From Gammaproteobacteria bacterium (lineage in GTDB: Bacteria > Pseudomonadota > Gammaproteobacteria > SZUA-229), in the NCBI GenBank assembly GCA_029882215.1, contig JAOULC010000010.1, forward strand, positions 1 through 64,000: a DNA stretch of 64,000 bases, given 5' to 3'. The position numbers and the translations under genes were made by a program. How positions within the stretch are numbered: position 1 is the first letter of the stretch; every line of letters begins with the position of its first letter. Of this stretch, positions 49,449 to 59,656 are shown piece after piece. The notes beneath the pieces were generated by a model. It ran no database searches, was not told the origin of the DNA, and worked only from the letters and a program-made list of their open reading frames with translations.

Positions 49449-51278
49449 ATGTGTGGAATTGTTGGTGGTGTAGCAGAGAGAAATGTAGCGCCAATTTTAT
49501 TAGAAGGACTCCGGCGTCTTGAATACCGTGGCTATGATTCTGCCGGTGTCGCGGTTATCAATAATCATCAGTGTATCGAGCGGCAAAGAAAAGTGGGTAA
49601 AGTTGAAAACCTTTCGCAGGCGATAGAGCAAAATCCGCTCAACGGCTTTACAGGAATTGCCCACACCCGCTGGGCAACACATGGTGAGCCATCAGAACTG
49701 AATGCGCACCCGCATATCTGCAATGAAAGTGTGGCTGTTGTGCATAACGGCATTATAGAAAATCATGCGACACTACGTAGTCAGCAAACCGGGCAGGGCT
49801 TTCGCTTTACATCAGAGACGGATACCGAAGTTGTTGTCCACCAGATAGAAAGTTACCTGCAGCAGGGTAATGACTTGTTGGCGGCGGTAAAAAAATCAAT
49901 CAAAGACTTTGACGGTGCTTATGCGCTGGGCGTTATTTGTGCGAAAGAGCCGCAGCGCTTAATTGCAACGAGAAGTGGCAGCCCGCTAGTCATTGGTGTC
50001 GGCTTTGGTGAGTACTTTATTGCCTCGGATGTGGCTGCGTTATTACCAGTAACATCCCGCTTTATTTTTCTTGAAGAAGGCGATGTTGCTGACATCACAA
50101 AAGACTCGCTGGTTATTTACGATGCCTCTGATGCTGTTGTCGACAGAAAAGTCAGTGTCTCTGAGTTAAGCGTTGATGCAGTTAGCCGTGGTGAATATCG
50201 CCATTACATGCTGAAAGAAATTTATGAGCAGCCCGCTGTGCTGCAGGATGTGCTGGAAGGGCGGATCTTTAACGGTAAAGTCATTGATAGTGCTTTTGGT
50301 CATGATGCATCCAGTGTATTTGATCAGGTAAAACAGGTACAAATTATTGCTTGCGGTACTTCTTTTCACGCCGGTATGGTAGCAAAGTACTGGCTGGAAT
50401 CATTGGCCGGTATTCCCAGTCATGTAGAAGTGGCAAGCGAATTCAGATACCGAAAGCCTGTGGTGATGGATAACACATTGGTGGTGACGATCTCACAATC
50501 AGGTGAAACAGCGGATACACTGGCGGCGCTTAGAAACTTAAAAGAAAAAGCAAAATACTCTTTGTCAATTTGCAATGTGCCGGAAAGCTCTTTAGTGCGT
50601 GAATCAAAGCTGGTTATGATGACCCGTGCCGGTCCGGAAATTGGCGTGGCTTCCACCAAAGCCTTCACGACTCAGCTGGCGGCTCTGATGCTACTGACCT
50701 TGTCACTGGGCCGGCGTTTTAATATTGACGAGGCGACAGAAAAAAGATTATTGAAAGAGCTCTCTCACCTCCCGGCAAAAATCGAAGAGTTACTGGAACA
50801 TAATAAAATTGAAACATGGTCTGAAGATTTCAAACATACAGAAAATGCCTTATTCCTTGGGCGCGGTATTCAGTATCCCATTGCAATGGAAGGTGCGCTC
50901 AAGTTAAAAGAAATTTCTTATATCCATGCGGAAGCTTATGCCGCTGGTGAATTAAAACACGGCCCGCTGGCATTGGTTGACCCGGAAATGCCGATCGTCG
51001 CTGTAGCCCCCAAGGATGGCATGGAAGATAAGCTTAAATCAAACTTGCAGGAAGTGATTGCACGAAAGGGAAGGGTTTATTTATTTGCTGATCAGAATGT
51101 TGATGCCAGTGATCTGGGTGTTAACTGTCAGGTAATGACGGTGCCGGCTGTAGATGCCGACATAGCGCCAATACTTTTTGCAGTTGCCTTGCAGTTGTTC
51201 TCATATTACGTGGCCGTTATTAAGGGCACGGATGTTGACCAGCCGCGAAACCTGGCCAAATCGGTGACTGTGGAATAG
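49449..51278 (+). CDS. glmS: Glutamine--fructose-6-phosphate aminotransferase (isomerizing)
   Basis: MCGIVGGVAERNVAPILLEGLRRLEYRGYDSAG; C-terminal DQPRNLAKSVTVE; start at ATG 49449 to expose Cys2. Confidence 0.97.
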   Translation: MCGIVGGVAERNVAPILLEGLRRLEYRGYDSAGVAVINNHQCIERQRKVGKVENLSQAIEQNPLNGFTGIAHTRWATHGEPSELNAHPHICNESVAVVHNGIIENHATLRSQQTGQGFRFTSETDTEVVVHQIESYLQQGNDLLAAVKKSIKDFDGAYALGVICAKEPQRLIATRSGSPLVIGVGFGEYFIASDVAALLPVTSRFIFLEEGDVADITKDSLVIYDASDAVVDRKVSVSELSVDAVSRGEYRHYMLKEIYEQPAVLQDVLEGRIFNGKVIDSAFGHDASSVFDQVKQVQIIACGTSFHAGMVAKYWLESLAGIPSHVEVASEFRYRKPVVMDNTLVVTISQSGETADTLAALRNLKEKAKYSLSICNVPESSLVRESKLVMMTRAGPEIGVASTKAFTTQLAALMLLTLSLGRRFNIDEATEKRLLKELSHLPAKIEELLEHNKIETWSEDFKHTENALFLGRGIQYPIAMEGALKLKEISYIHAEAYAAGELKHGPLALVDPEMPIVAVAPKDGMEDKLKSNLQEVIARKGRVYLFADQNVDASDLGVNCQVMTVPAVDADIAPILFAVALQLFSYYVAVIKGTDVDQPRNLAKSVTVE

Positions 51279-51286
51279 AACTATCA

Positions 51287-51325
51287 GGTCAGTGAGATGG
51301 TTGTGTCTCGCTGACCGGCTTTAAT
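51287..51325. terminator. Hairpin between convergent glmS and acyltransferase gene
   Basis: ggtcagtgaga-tggttgtg-tctcgctgacc then ggctttaattt; weak T-run. Confidence 0.55.
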
Positions 51326-51330
51326 TTGTC

Positions 51331-53358
51331 TTAATTCTCAAATATATTTTCTTTGTTTATTTTATCTGCAAGCAGTTTAAGCAGCATTTTCGCACCAGTT
51401 GAGCTTAAGTGGTGATGGTCACGATAGAATGCGTGTTCTAAATCATGAGTGACACAGCGCTCGGCTACCGCTGTGTCGCAGAAAAGTTCATGTGGATAAA
51501 CTCTGTGGATGTTTTTATGCTGAATACTGTCAAGTAAAGCAAAAGCATGTTTTGTTGTATTCCGATAGGATGCGTAAGACGTTGTGGACATGTTCTCTGC
51601 CAGAATGCTTTTTATCTGCTGATCGGGTTTTCTGAATATCAGCTGCGCCAGATGTGATGGAATGTCTTTTCCGGCGTCTGGTACAGGGTAAATTAGTATA
51701 ACTTTGTGGCCATGGTTGGCTAGTTCCAGTACAGTATTCCGGTATTCCTTGGTCACGGCAGCTCGGTGTGCTTGCAGGTTTAAAAGAGAATTGTCAGGAT
51801 ATTGCAGGTAAGTTCTCCCTGTCCCTTTAAAGCCGTCTATCTGGTTAGCTAAATTATTTTCTGGCAAGATGGCTAATATGTTTCCTCCCAGTATAACCAG
51901 TGCGTTACTGTGTGATAGTAATTGCGATCTTCTTGAACTCTGCAGTGCGGCGTTGCATTCGCCAGCTTTGTTTGTTTTGGTGTTAACACTGTTCATGTTG
52001 AGTACGTATTGACAGCCATTAGTATTGAGTACGGTAAAGTTATATTTGTTCTCACTTGAATAGTCTAATAGTGGTTTTTGCAGTGCCATCATATGCGAGT
52101 CACCGACCAGGAAAATAGTATCCGCTGAGTTATTATCAAATGTACAGGAGTCTTGGTTGCATACGTTTATTTTTGATGGCTGCATCTCCATGTCGCCAAG
52201 AATAGCTGGTAGTCGAGAAGGAATGCCTTTGTAGTGTAGTACTGTGGCATTTAGGCCAAAAATAAGTATTGCTGTTATGCCTAAGAAGACAAGCAGGCTA
52301 CGTCTGTTAAATGTTGACCGGTTTCTGAAAGGCTTTTCGATTAAGAAATAGGAGACAAGAGATAACACAAAAGCCAGTAGTATCCAGCCTGATTTTTCGT
52401 AAGCTGATGGTGTTGCATTAATGATTCTGCCAAATGCGAAAATAGGATAGTGCCACAGGTATAAAGAATAAGAAATTAGTCCTGTTGCAACAAATATTTT
52501 GCTGGAAAGCAGTTTGGTAACCGGGTTTTTTTTGTTAGCAAACCAGATGATTAAGACGGTGCCAATAATAACCGGTAATGTGACCAGCCCGGGGTGGTTG
52601 TCACTGAATTTTGTAAAAGTGACAGAGTAAATGATCAACAGCAAACCAATGAGCGGCATGACTTGTTTTAGAAGTGTGTTGTTGACTTGCTGCGGGTGTT
52701 TATACAAAGTATAAGCTAGAAAGCTGCCTGCCAGAAGTTCCCAGAAGCGACTCGATAGCATGTAAAAAGAAGAAGAGGGGTTTTGCTGGGTCATCCATTG
52801 CGAAAATAAAAGACTAATGAGCAGTGCAAATGCAAGCAGGTAAAGAGCATGGTTCTTACACCAGCGATAGATGCCAATCAGAATCAAAGGAAAAATAATA
52901 TAAAACTGCTCTTCGACAGCCAGTGACCAGGTATGCAGAAAAGGCTTAAGTAGTGCAGACTCTGCACCATATTCTTGTAATGAATGATCCCAGTAAAAAT
53001 TGGAGGCGAATAATAAAGAACTGAGCTGGGACTTAGCGAAGTCGATAAATTGTAGAGGGATCAGATATAACCAGGCAAAGGGCAAAGAGACTAGCATTAC
53101 AGTAAACAGTGCAGGCAGCAGTCTGCGAGCTCGCCGTTCATAAAAATCAGTGATGGAAAACCGCCCTGTTTGTACCAGTTCCTTAATGATTAGAGAAGTG
53201 ATTAGGAACCCGGAAATAACAAAGAAGATATCGACACCAAGAAACCCACCGGTTAACAGATGGCCTGCTTTAAATGCAAACTCCGCATGGTAAATAAGTA
53301 CGGAAATAACGGCTATCGTTCTTAATCCGTCAATTTCTGGTCTGTATTGGAGTCGCAT
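51331..53358 (-). CDS. Acyltransferase family 3 (OafA/YrhL-like) with C-terminal SGNH domain
   Basis: YRPEIDGLRTIAVISVLIYHA, FLGVDIFFVISGFLIT, FYERRARRLLPAL, LHTWSLAVEEQFYIIFPL; C-terminal FLVGDSHMM and DHHHLSSTGA. Confidence 0.92.
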   Translation of the reverse strand: MRLQYRPEIDGLRTIAVISVLIYHAEFAFKAGHLLTGGFLGVDIFFVISGFLITSLIIKELVQTGRFSITDFYERRARRLLPALFTVMLVSLPFAWLYLIPLQFIDFAKSQLSSLLFASNFYWDHSLQEYGAESALLKPFLHTWSLAVEEQFYIIFPLILIGIYRWCKNHALYLLAFALLISLLFSQWMTQQNPSSSFYMLSSRFWELLAGSFLAYTLYKHPQQVNNTLLKQVMPLIGLLLIIYSVTFTKFSDNHPGLVTLPVIIGTVLIIWFANKKNPVTKLLSSKIFVATGLISYSLYLWHYPIFAFGRIINATPSAYEKSGWILLAFVLSLVSYFLIEKPFRNRSTFNRRSLLVFLGITAILIFGLNATVLHYKGIPSRLPAILGDMEMQPSKINVCNQDSCTFDNNSADTIFLVGDSHMMALQKPLLDYSSENKYNFTVLNTNGCQYVLNMNSVNTKTNKAGECNAALQSSRRSQLLSHSNALVILGGNILAILPENNLANQIDGFKGTGRTYLQYPDNSLLNLQAHRAAVTKEYRNTVLELANHGHKVILIYPVPDAGKDIPSHLAQLIFRKPDQQIKSILAENMSTTSYASYRNTTKHAFALLDSIQHKNIHRVYPHELFCDTAVAERCVTHDLEHAFYRDHHHLSSTGAKMLLKLLADKINKENIFEN

Positions 53359-53446
53359 GGTATTGATTTAACCTAAGTGCACGCTGAGGTCAGCGCAAAA
53401 GGCGCTATTCTAGCAAATATTGGCGGATTTTTTATTCCTGATGCAA

Positions 53447-53478
53447 AAAAAAGCCGTAATCAAAGTTACGGCTTTTTT
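53447..53478 (-). terminator. Intrinsic terminator downstream of merC/GDCCVxC pair
   Basis: aaaaaagccgtaa-tcaaag-ttacggctttttt. Confidence 0.8.
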
Positions 53479-53648
53479 GTACCGGGTAATCTATCCCAGA
53501 TAAGCTTTATACTGAACTCTTATGTTACGGTTCTTTTTTAAAGCGATGTCATATTGTTATTATTGACCCTCTTAAGGGTACAGCGACGGTCTTATTGGCT
53601 GTTAGTTGTGATCTGATTAGTATCTGCATTGTTGTCATCCAGAAGTAT

Positions 53649-53873
53649 TTATGAACAGCAGGACTGTTGCAGTTGAATCGGTGGGCAGGGAACGGTGCCA
53701 TACGAGCAGTAAACACAGCAGTCGCCAGGTTTAGGTTTTAGTAAGGCATTGCAGTTTTCGCACTCATAAAACCACTGGCAGGCATCAGTGGGCATGATTT
53801 CAGTTTTGCTATGGCTGCACTCGGGGCAGGTAATGACTGAGTCGGTGGTAAATACGGGGCGGTGTTCTGACAT
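53649..53873 (-). CDS. GDCCVxC domain small Cys-rich protein
   Basis: 74 aa, 10 Cys; CPEC, CENC, PGDCCVYCSYGTVPCPPIQ. Confidence 0.8.
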   Translation of the reverse strand: MSEHRPVFTTDSVITCPECSHSKTEIMPTDACQWFYECENCNALLKPKPGDCCVYCSYGTVPCPPIQLQQSCCS

Positions 53874-54274
53874 TAGCTAGCTGCCTTCTGCGGCTGGCTG
53901 ACGCAAACAGGCAGCAGCCATTGCCAGACTGAAACAAGCATCATTAGTACTAATCCGCTATAAAGCAGGTAGGTACTCCAGTCATCGGACCAGAACAGAT
54001 AGAGTGTTGCCAAAACCATGAGCGGGCCTGATGCGCCAAAAATCAGCTGAATATAGCGGCGAAATACCCAGCCAGAATACAGCTGCAGTAATAAGCTCAG
54101 AACGGCAAATAGGGGGAGTAATGTGTTGATAAACAGGCCTTCGTAAGCAGATAGAAAGCCCAGTCCTGCTGCTGCACCCAATGAGGCCGCTGCAGGAAAG
54201 CATGAAGCGCAGCCCATTGTGCTGATGATTGCCCCCAAAGAGCCGGAATTGTCGAGTAATTTGTGAAGCTGCAT
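53873..54274 (-). CDS. merC: MerC family mercury uptake membrane protein
   Basis: GSLGAIISTMGCASCFPAAASLGAAAGLGFLSAYEGLFINTLLPLFA closely follows the MerC GALGSVVSAMGCAACFPALASFGAAIGLGFLSQYEGLFISRLLPLFA pattern. Confidence 0.88.
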   Translation of the reverse strand: MQLHKLLDNSGSLGAIISTMGCASCFPAAASLGAAAGLGFLSAYEGLFINTLLPLFAVLSLLLQLYSGWVFRRYIQLIFGASGPLMVLATLYLFWSDDWSTYLLYSGLVLMMLVSVWQWLLPVCVSQPQKAAS

Positions 54275-54306
54275 ATGATTTATTGCCTTTTGTTGTGCGT
54301 TTTCGG

Positions 54307-54337
54307 ACTATAACTCCGTACCTGACTACGGGGTCAA
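54307..54337 (-). promoter_or_regulatory. MerR-type promoter/operator for merC
   Basis: Minus strand TTGACC-CCGTAGTCAGGTACGGAGT-TATAGT: 19-bp spacer and CCGTA-N6-TACGG dyad. Confidence 0.8.
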
Positions 54338-54418
54338 TGCATAAAGATATTTGAGTTGCATTAAAAGATGGGGTCTGTGGTAAAATTTCAGGTCTGATTA
54401 AATATTTTTAAGGTAGTT

Positions 54419-55798
54419 ATGGCTCGCAAGCTGTTTATAAAGACATTCGGTTGCCAAATGAATGAATACGATTCTGCCAAGATGCGCGATGTACTGGCAG
54501 AGTCACACGGGCTTGAAGAAGTGCTTGAAGCACAAGATGCCGATATTTTATTGCTAAATACTTGCTCGATCCGTGAAAAAGCTCAGGAGAAAGTCTTTCA
54601 CCAGCTGGGTCGATGGAGAAAGCTGAAAGATAAAAATCCAGACTTAATTATTGGTGTAGGTGGTTGCGTTGCGAGTCAGGAAGGTGCTGTTATTCGGCAG
54701 AGAGCACCTTATGTGGACTTAGTGTTTGGCCCGCAAACCATTCATCGCCTGCCAATGATGCTCAGTGAGCTTGAGAAAAGTCGCTCGCCGATGATGGATA
54801 TATCCTTTCCTGAAATCGAAAAATTCGACCATTTGCCGGAGCCGACAGTTGATGGTCCGGCCGCTTTTGTTTCCATCATGGAAGGCTGTAGTAAATACTG
54901 TACTTTTTGCGTCGTGCCTTATACCCGCGGTGAAGAGGTCAGTCGGCCGTTTGATGATGTGCTGGCTGAAATCTCCAAGCTGGCAGCACTGGGTGTTCGC
55001 GAAGTGAATTTGCTAGGGCAAAATGTTAATGCATACCGCGGGGAAATGCTGACAGAAGATGGCAGTGCCGATGAGCCGGCTGATCTGGCTTTGCTGATTA
55101 CTTATGTCGCCGCCATTGATGGCATTGACCGAATCCGTTTTACCACCTCTCATCCCGTTGAATTTTCAGACCGTCTGATTGATGTTTATGCTGAGGTCCC
55201 TGAACTGGTGAGCTTTGTTCATCTGCCGGTGCAAAGTGGTTCTGACTTTACACTGTCAGCGATGAAGCGTGGTCACACAGCAATTGAATATAAATCTAAA
55301 ATCCGTCGTCTGCGTGCACAGCGGCCGGGCCTTACGGTTTCTTCTGATTTTATCATTGGTTTTCCGGGGGAGTCAGAAAAAGATTTTGAAGACACCATGA
55401 GACTGATTGATGATGTCGGTTTTGATATGTCTTACAGTTTTATTTATAGTGCCCGCCCCGGTACCCCTGCATCAGAGTATGAAGATGATGTGCCGATGGA
55501 TGTAAAAAAGCAGAGGCTGCAGCGCTTACAGGATAAAATTAACGAGCAGGCTGCAGCGATCAGTCACGCCATGATCGGTTCTGAGCAGCGTGTTCTGGTT
55601 GAGCGTAAAGCGCGAGATACAGAAGGCGAAATCACAGGCCGCACGGAAAACAACAGGGTGGTCAGGTTTGCCGGCCCAGAGCATTTAATCGGTCGCTTTG
55701 TCACGGTGAAAATTACCAGTGCAACAACTAATTCATTACGTGGTGACTTTGTTGCCGTATCCGACCACGACACTGTGCGACAGTTTGCAGCACTTTAA
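54419..55798 (+). CDS. miaB: tRNA-2-methylthio-N6-dimethylallyladenosine synthase
   Basis: [12 protein letters not shown], radical [19 protein letters not shown]. Confidence 0.97.
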   Translation: MARKLFIKTFGCQMNEYDSAKMRDVLAESHGLEEVLEAQDADILLLNTCSIREKAQEKVFHQLGRWRKLKDKNPDLIIGVGGCVASQEGAVIRQRAPYVDLVFGPQTIHRLPMMLSELEKSRSPMMDISFPEIEKFDHLPEPTVDGPAAFVSIMEGCSKYCTFCVVPYTRGEEVSRPFDDVLAEISKLAALGVREVNLLGQNVNAYRGEMLTEDGSADEPADLALLITYVAAIDGIDRIRFTTSHPVEFSDRLIDVYAEVPELVSFVHLPVQSGSDFTLSAMKRGHTAIEYKSKIRRLRAQRPGLTVSSDFIIGFPGESEKDFEDTMRLIDDVGFDMSYSFIYSARPGTPASEYEDDVPMDVKKQRLQRLQDKINEQAAAISHAMIGSEQRVLVERKARDTEGEITGRTENNRVVRFAGPEHLIGRFVTVKITSATTNSLRGDFVAVSDHDTVRQFAAL

Positions 55799-55833
55799 TC
55801 TTCTAACGATTACTCCAAAAGTAACCATAAAAT

Positions 55834-56799
55834 ATGACTGAAACTTCCAGTGTATTACTTGAGCCGTCTAATAATATACGGCTGGCAAATTTATGCGGCT
55901 CAATGAGCGGCCACCTGCGTGAAATTGAAAAACGACTAGGTGTTGAAATCAGTCACCTGAGTAATGAATTTAAAGTCAGCGGTGATGCCGCTGTGGTAAC
56001 GAGGGCGCTGGAACTTTTAAAAAATCTCTACGCGATCACGGAAAAAGAAACCCTGACGTCAGAGACGGTGCATCTTAATTTGCAGCAGTTTATTAATGAC
56101 AAATATTCAGCGGATGCTGATCTGGCATCGGAGATGGTGAATATCCGGCGCGGTCCAATTAAAGGCCGCAGTCTGCATCAGCGTGAGTATCTGCGTAATT
56201 TAAGTCAATTCGATGTAACCTTTGGCATCGGCCCGGCAGGAACAGGTAAAACATATCTGGCTGTTGCGGCGGCTGTTCAGGCGTTAGAGCAGGAAAAAGT
56301 TCAGCGGCTTGTGTTAGTAAGACCGGCTGTTGAAGCCGGTGAAAAGCTGGGCTTCTTACCGGGAGATATAGCGCAAAAAGTAGATCCCTATATCCGGCCG
56401 ATTTATGATGCTTTGTACGAAATGCTGGGCTTTCAGCAGGTCAATAAACTGATTGAAAATAATGTAATTGAAATTGCACCGCTGGCTTATATGCGCGGCA
56501 GAAGTTTAAACGAGTCGTTTATTATTCTTGATGAAGCACAAAATACCACCATTGAACAAATGAAAATGTTCCTGACGCGATTCGGTTATGGTTCTAAGGT
56601 TGTGGTGACCGGTGATATTACACAGATTGATTTACCCAGAGAAAAAATGTCAGGTCTGAAACATGCAGTTGACGTTTTAAAAGATGTTGATGCCATAGGC
56701 TTTACCTATTTTGACAGCAAAGATGTTGTACGCCACCCGATGGTGCAGAAAATAGTCGAAGCTTTTGAAAAACATAATAAGCAGAAAGGTAATAGCTGA
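55834..56799 (+). CDS. ybeZ: PhoH-like ATPase YbeZ
   Basis: FGIGPAGTGKTYLAVAAAV, RPAVEAGEKLGFLPGD, ILDEAQNTT. Confidence 0.95.
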   Translation: MTETSSVLLEPSNNIRLANLCGSMSGHLREIEKRLGVEISHLSNEFKVSGDAAVVTRALELLKNLYAITEKETLTSETVHLNLQQFINDKYSADADLASEMVNIRRGPIKGRSLHQREYLRNLSQFDVTFGIGPAGTGKTYLAVAAAVQALEQEKVQRLVLVRPAVEAGEKLGFLPGDIAQKVDPYIRPIYDALYEMLGFQQVNKLIENNVIEIAPLAYMRGRSLNESFIILDEAQNTTIEQMKMFLTRFGYGSKVVVTGDITQIDLPREKMSGLKHAVDVLKDVDAIGFTYFDSKDVVRHPMVQKIVEAFEKHNKQKGNS

Positions 56800-56801
56800 T
56801 C

Positions 56802-57254
56802 ATGCTCGATCTTGTTATTCAGAATCAGCAGCATGATATTGAGCTGCCGCAGCAGGAAAACCTGCAGAAATGGGCCGCAGCTGCTTTAATAAACGCTGAT
56901 GATGTTCAGGTAACTCTGCGCGTTGTTGATACAGGTGAAAGCCGGGCTTTAAATAATGAGTACCGTGGAAAAGATAAGCCCACAAATGTTTTATCTTTTC
57001 CTATGGATGTGCCGCAAGAGTTTCTTGAAGTACTGGATATCAACTTACTGGGTGATCTGGTTGTTTGTGCTGAGATTGTTGAACAAGAGGCAGCACAGCA
57101 AAATAAAATAGCAGAGGCTCACTGGGCACATATGCTGGTGCATGGTATGTTGCATCTGCAGGGCTTTGATCACATTGACGATGATGAGGCCGAGCTGATG
57201 GAAAAGCGTGAAATAAGCATACTCAAACAACTGGGTTTTGAAAGTCCGTATTAA
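56802..57254 (+). CDS. ybeY: Endoribonuclease YbeY
   Basis: LVHGMLHLQGFDHIDDDEAELM; NEYRGKDKPTNVLSFP. Confidence 0.96.
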   Translation: MLDLVIQNQQHDIELPQQENLQKWAAAALINADDVQVTLRVVDTGESRALNNEYRGKDKPTNVLSFPMDVPQEFLEVLDINLLGDLVVCAEIVEQEAAQQNKIAEAHWAHMLVHGMLHLQGFDHIDDDEAELMEKREISILKQLGFESPY

Positions 57255-57287
57255 ATTTTGTCAAATAAGAGATAGAGCAAAAAACCG

Positions 57288-58142
57288 ATGGCTGAAAAAG
57301 AGTCTGTAAAAAGTCAGCAAAGCTGGCTTGAGCGTTTAAGTCTGGCATTTATATCAGAGCCACAGAACCGTCCGGAACTGATAGAAATGCTGAGGCAGGC
57401 ACAAAAGCGTGACCTGTTTGATAGTAATGCACTGACCATGATGGAAAATGTCATTCAGGTGGCAGAAACTCAGGTGCGGGATATTATGGTGCCACGTTCA
57501 CAAATGATCGTGATCGATGAAAATTCAAGTTATGAAAACATGCTGCCTGTCGTCACTAACTCCGGGCACTCACGCTTTCCGGTAATTGGTGATAATCGTG
57601 ATGAGATTATCGGTATTTTATTAGCGAAAGATTTATTGCGTTATGCGGATACTGCAGAGCGTGATAACTTTGAACTGAGAGATATTCTGCGCTCTCCGGT
57701 GTTTGTACCTGAAAGCAAGCGTATTGATGATCTGTTGCGTGATTTCAGAGCCAGTCAGAATCATATGGCACTGGTGGTTGATGAATACAGCGGTATTGCC
57801 GGGCTGGTCACCATTGAAGATGTGTTAGAACAAATCGTTGGCGAAATTGATGATGAGCATGATGATGCAGATCAGATTAATATTCGACGTCATGGTTTGA
57901 CCCGCTACTCGGTACGGGCAATGACTTCAGTGGAAGAGTTTAATGATGTTTTTGGCAGTGACTTTAGTGACGAGCAGTTTGATACGATTGCCGGTGTACT
58001 GATTCAAAAGTTTGGCCATGTACCAGCGCGCGGTGAAATAGTATCTATCGGCCGCTTGCAGTTTAAAATAATGAGTGCTGATAGCCGCCGTCTGCATAAT
58101 ATTCAGGTTATTATTTTACCTGTTGCTGTGGCAGAAGAATAA
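57288..58142 (+). CDS. corC: CorC/YbeX CBS-domain protein
   Basis: VRDIMVPRSQMIVID, HMALVVDEYSGIAGLVTIEDVLEQIVGEI. Confidence 0.94.
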   Translation: MAEKESVKSQQSWLERLSLAFISEPQNRPELIEMLRQAQKRDLFDSNALTMMENVIQVAETQVRDIMVPRSQMIVIDENSSYENMLPVVTNSGHSRFPVIGDNRDEIIGILLAKDLLRYADTAERDNFELRDILRSPVFVPESKRIDDLLRDFRASQNHMALVVDEYSGIAGLVTIEDVLEQIVGEIDDEHDDADQINIRRHGLTRYSVRAMTSVEEFNDVFGSDFSDEQFDTIAGVLIQKFGHVPARGEIVSIGRLQFKIMSADSRRLHNIQVIILPVAVAEE

Positions 58143-58150
58143 AGTATCGA

Positions 58151-59647
58151 ATGAAAAAGTATTTAAACGGATTTGCAGCTAATAAGCGCTTAGTTGATTT
58201 TGCTGTGCTTTTCTCCGGGCTCATTTTGCCCTTTGCTTTTGCACCTTATAACCTTCCCTATCTTGCATTTCCACTGCTGAGTGTCTTTTTGTTATCGACA
58301 TTAAATCAAACCTGTGGCCGCAGTTTCTGGCGCGGCTGGCTGTTTGGTTTTGGGCAGTTTGTCATGGCGTTTAGCTGGATTTTTCACAGCGTCCATACTT
58401 TCGGCCATGCGCCTGCGGCATTAGCCATCGCTATGATTATTGCGCTGGCCGCCTACTGTGCATTATTTCCGGGTCTGGCGGCTTATTTAACACAGCGTTT
58501 TTTTAATAAAAATAAAGCGATGTATTTGTTGGCTGGTTTTCCGTTAATGTGGGCCTTAACCGAGTGGCTGAGAGGTTATCTGTTTACCGGTTTTCCATGG
58601 TTGTCGGTGGGCGTGTCACAGATTGATACCAGTCTGGCGTATTATGCTCCGCTGCTCGGTGCGCTTGGTATTGCTGTCATCATGTTTTTGCTGGCCGGAC
58701 TAATCTTGCTGAGTGTGCTAGAACCACTGAAAGCTAAGTATCTGTTATCGGTGGCTGTCGTACTTCTGCTGCTGGGGCAGTTGCTGTCTTTGGTAAACTG
58801 GAGCCGGCCTGTTTCAGATGATCTGAAAGTAAGCTTGCTGCAGCTGAGCATCACTCAGGATAAAAAATGGCTCACAGAGTTTAAACAGCCATCGATGGAC
58901 TGGTATTTTCAGCAAACCCGATTACTGGCGGACAGCGATATTGTCGTCTGGCCGGAAACGGCAATCCCGAGCTTTATTGAACGTGTGCAGCCATACTGGC
59001 AACAGCTGACACAGCTGGCAAAAGATTCTGATACAACCGTGCTGGCCGGTGTGTTTATGCGTAATGCCAAAACCGGTCGTTATTACAACAGCATCGTCAG
59101 TAGTGACGGTGATTTTTATCAGAAAAAACATCTGGTGCCGCTGGGCGAATACATGCCTTTTCGGGCTGTCTTTGCAGCGCTCCGGGAATACGTTAAATTT
59201 CCAATGAGTAATATTGCTAATGGTCCTGATGATCAGGCCTTAATGAAAGTGGCGGGTTATGAAGTGGGTGCGAGCATTTGCTTTGAAGATGTCTTTGATC
59301 GTGACATTCGTGCTTCATTACCGCAGGCCAAATTATTAGTGAATATCAGTAATGATGCCTGGTTTAAAGATTCGGCTGAGCCTTTTCAGCATCATCAGAT
59401 TGCCAGAATGAGAGCAATGGAATCGGCCAGGTACCTGTTGCGCGCAACCAATACCGGTGTGTCGGCAGTGATTGGGCCAAAAGGTGAAGAGATTGTGACC
59501 AGCCAACTATTTGCACGGACGAGCATCAGCGCCGAGGTTAAAGCAATGACAGGTACGACGCCCTATGTGTTCTGGGGTAACTTCCCACTGGTGATACTGG
59601 CGCTGGGTTTACTTGGCTGGCGAGCTTACTCGCAGCGAAGTGACTAG
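58151..59647 (+). CDS. lnt: Apolipoprotein N-acyltransferase
   Basis: N-terminal TM region, WPETAIPSF, GASICFEDVF, NISNDAWFKDSAEPFQH. Confidence 0.95.
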   Translation: MKKYLNGFAANKRLVDFAVLFSGLILPFAFAPYNLPYLAFPLLSVFLLSTLNQTCGRSFWRGWLFGFGQFVMAFSWIFHSVHTFGHAPAALAIAMIIALAAYCALFPGLAAYLTQRFFNKNKAMYLLAGFPLMWALTEWLRGYLFTGFPWLSVGVSQIDTSLAYYAPLLGALGIAVIMFLLAGLILLSVLEPLKAKYLLSVAVVLLLLGQLLSLVNWSRPVSDDLKVSLLQLSITQDKKWLTEFKQPSMDWYFQQTRLLADSDIVVWPETAIPSFIERVQPYWQQLTQLAKDSDTTVLAGVFMRNAKTGRYYNSIVSSDGDFYQKKHLVPLGEYMPFRAVFAALREYVKFPMSNIANGPDDQALMKVAGYEVGASICFEDVFDRDIRASLPQAKLLVNISNDAWFKDSAEPFQHHQIARMRAMESARYLLRATNTGVSAVIGPKGEEIVTSQLFARTSISAEVKAMTGTTPYVFWGNFPLVILALGLLGWRAYSQRSD

Positions 59648-59656
59648 GACTAGCTA

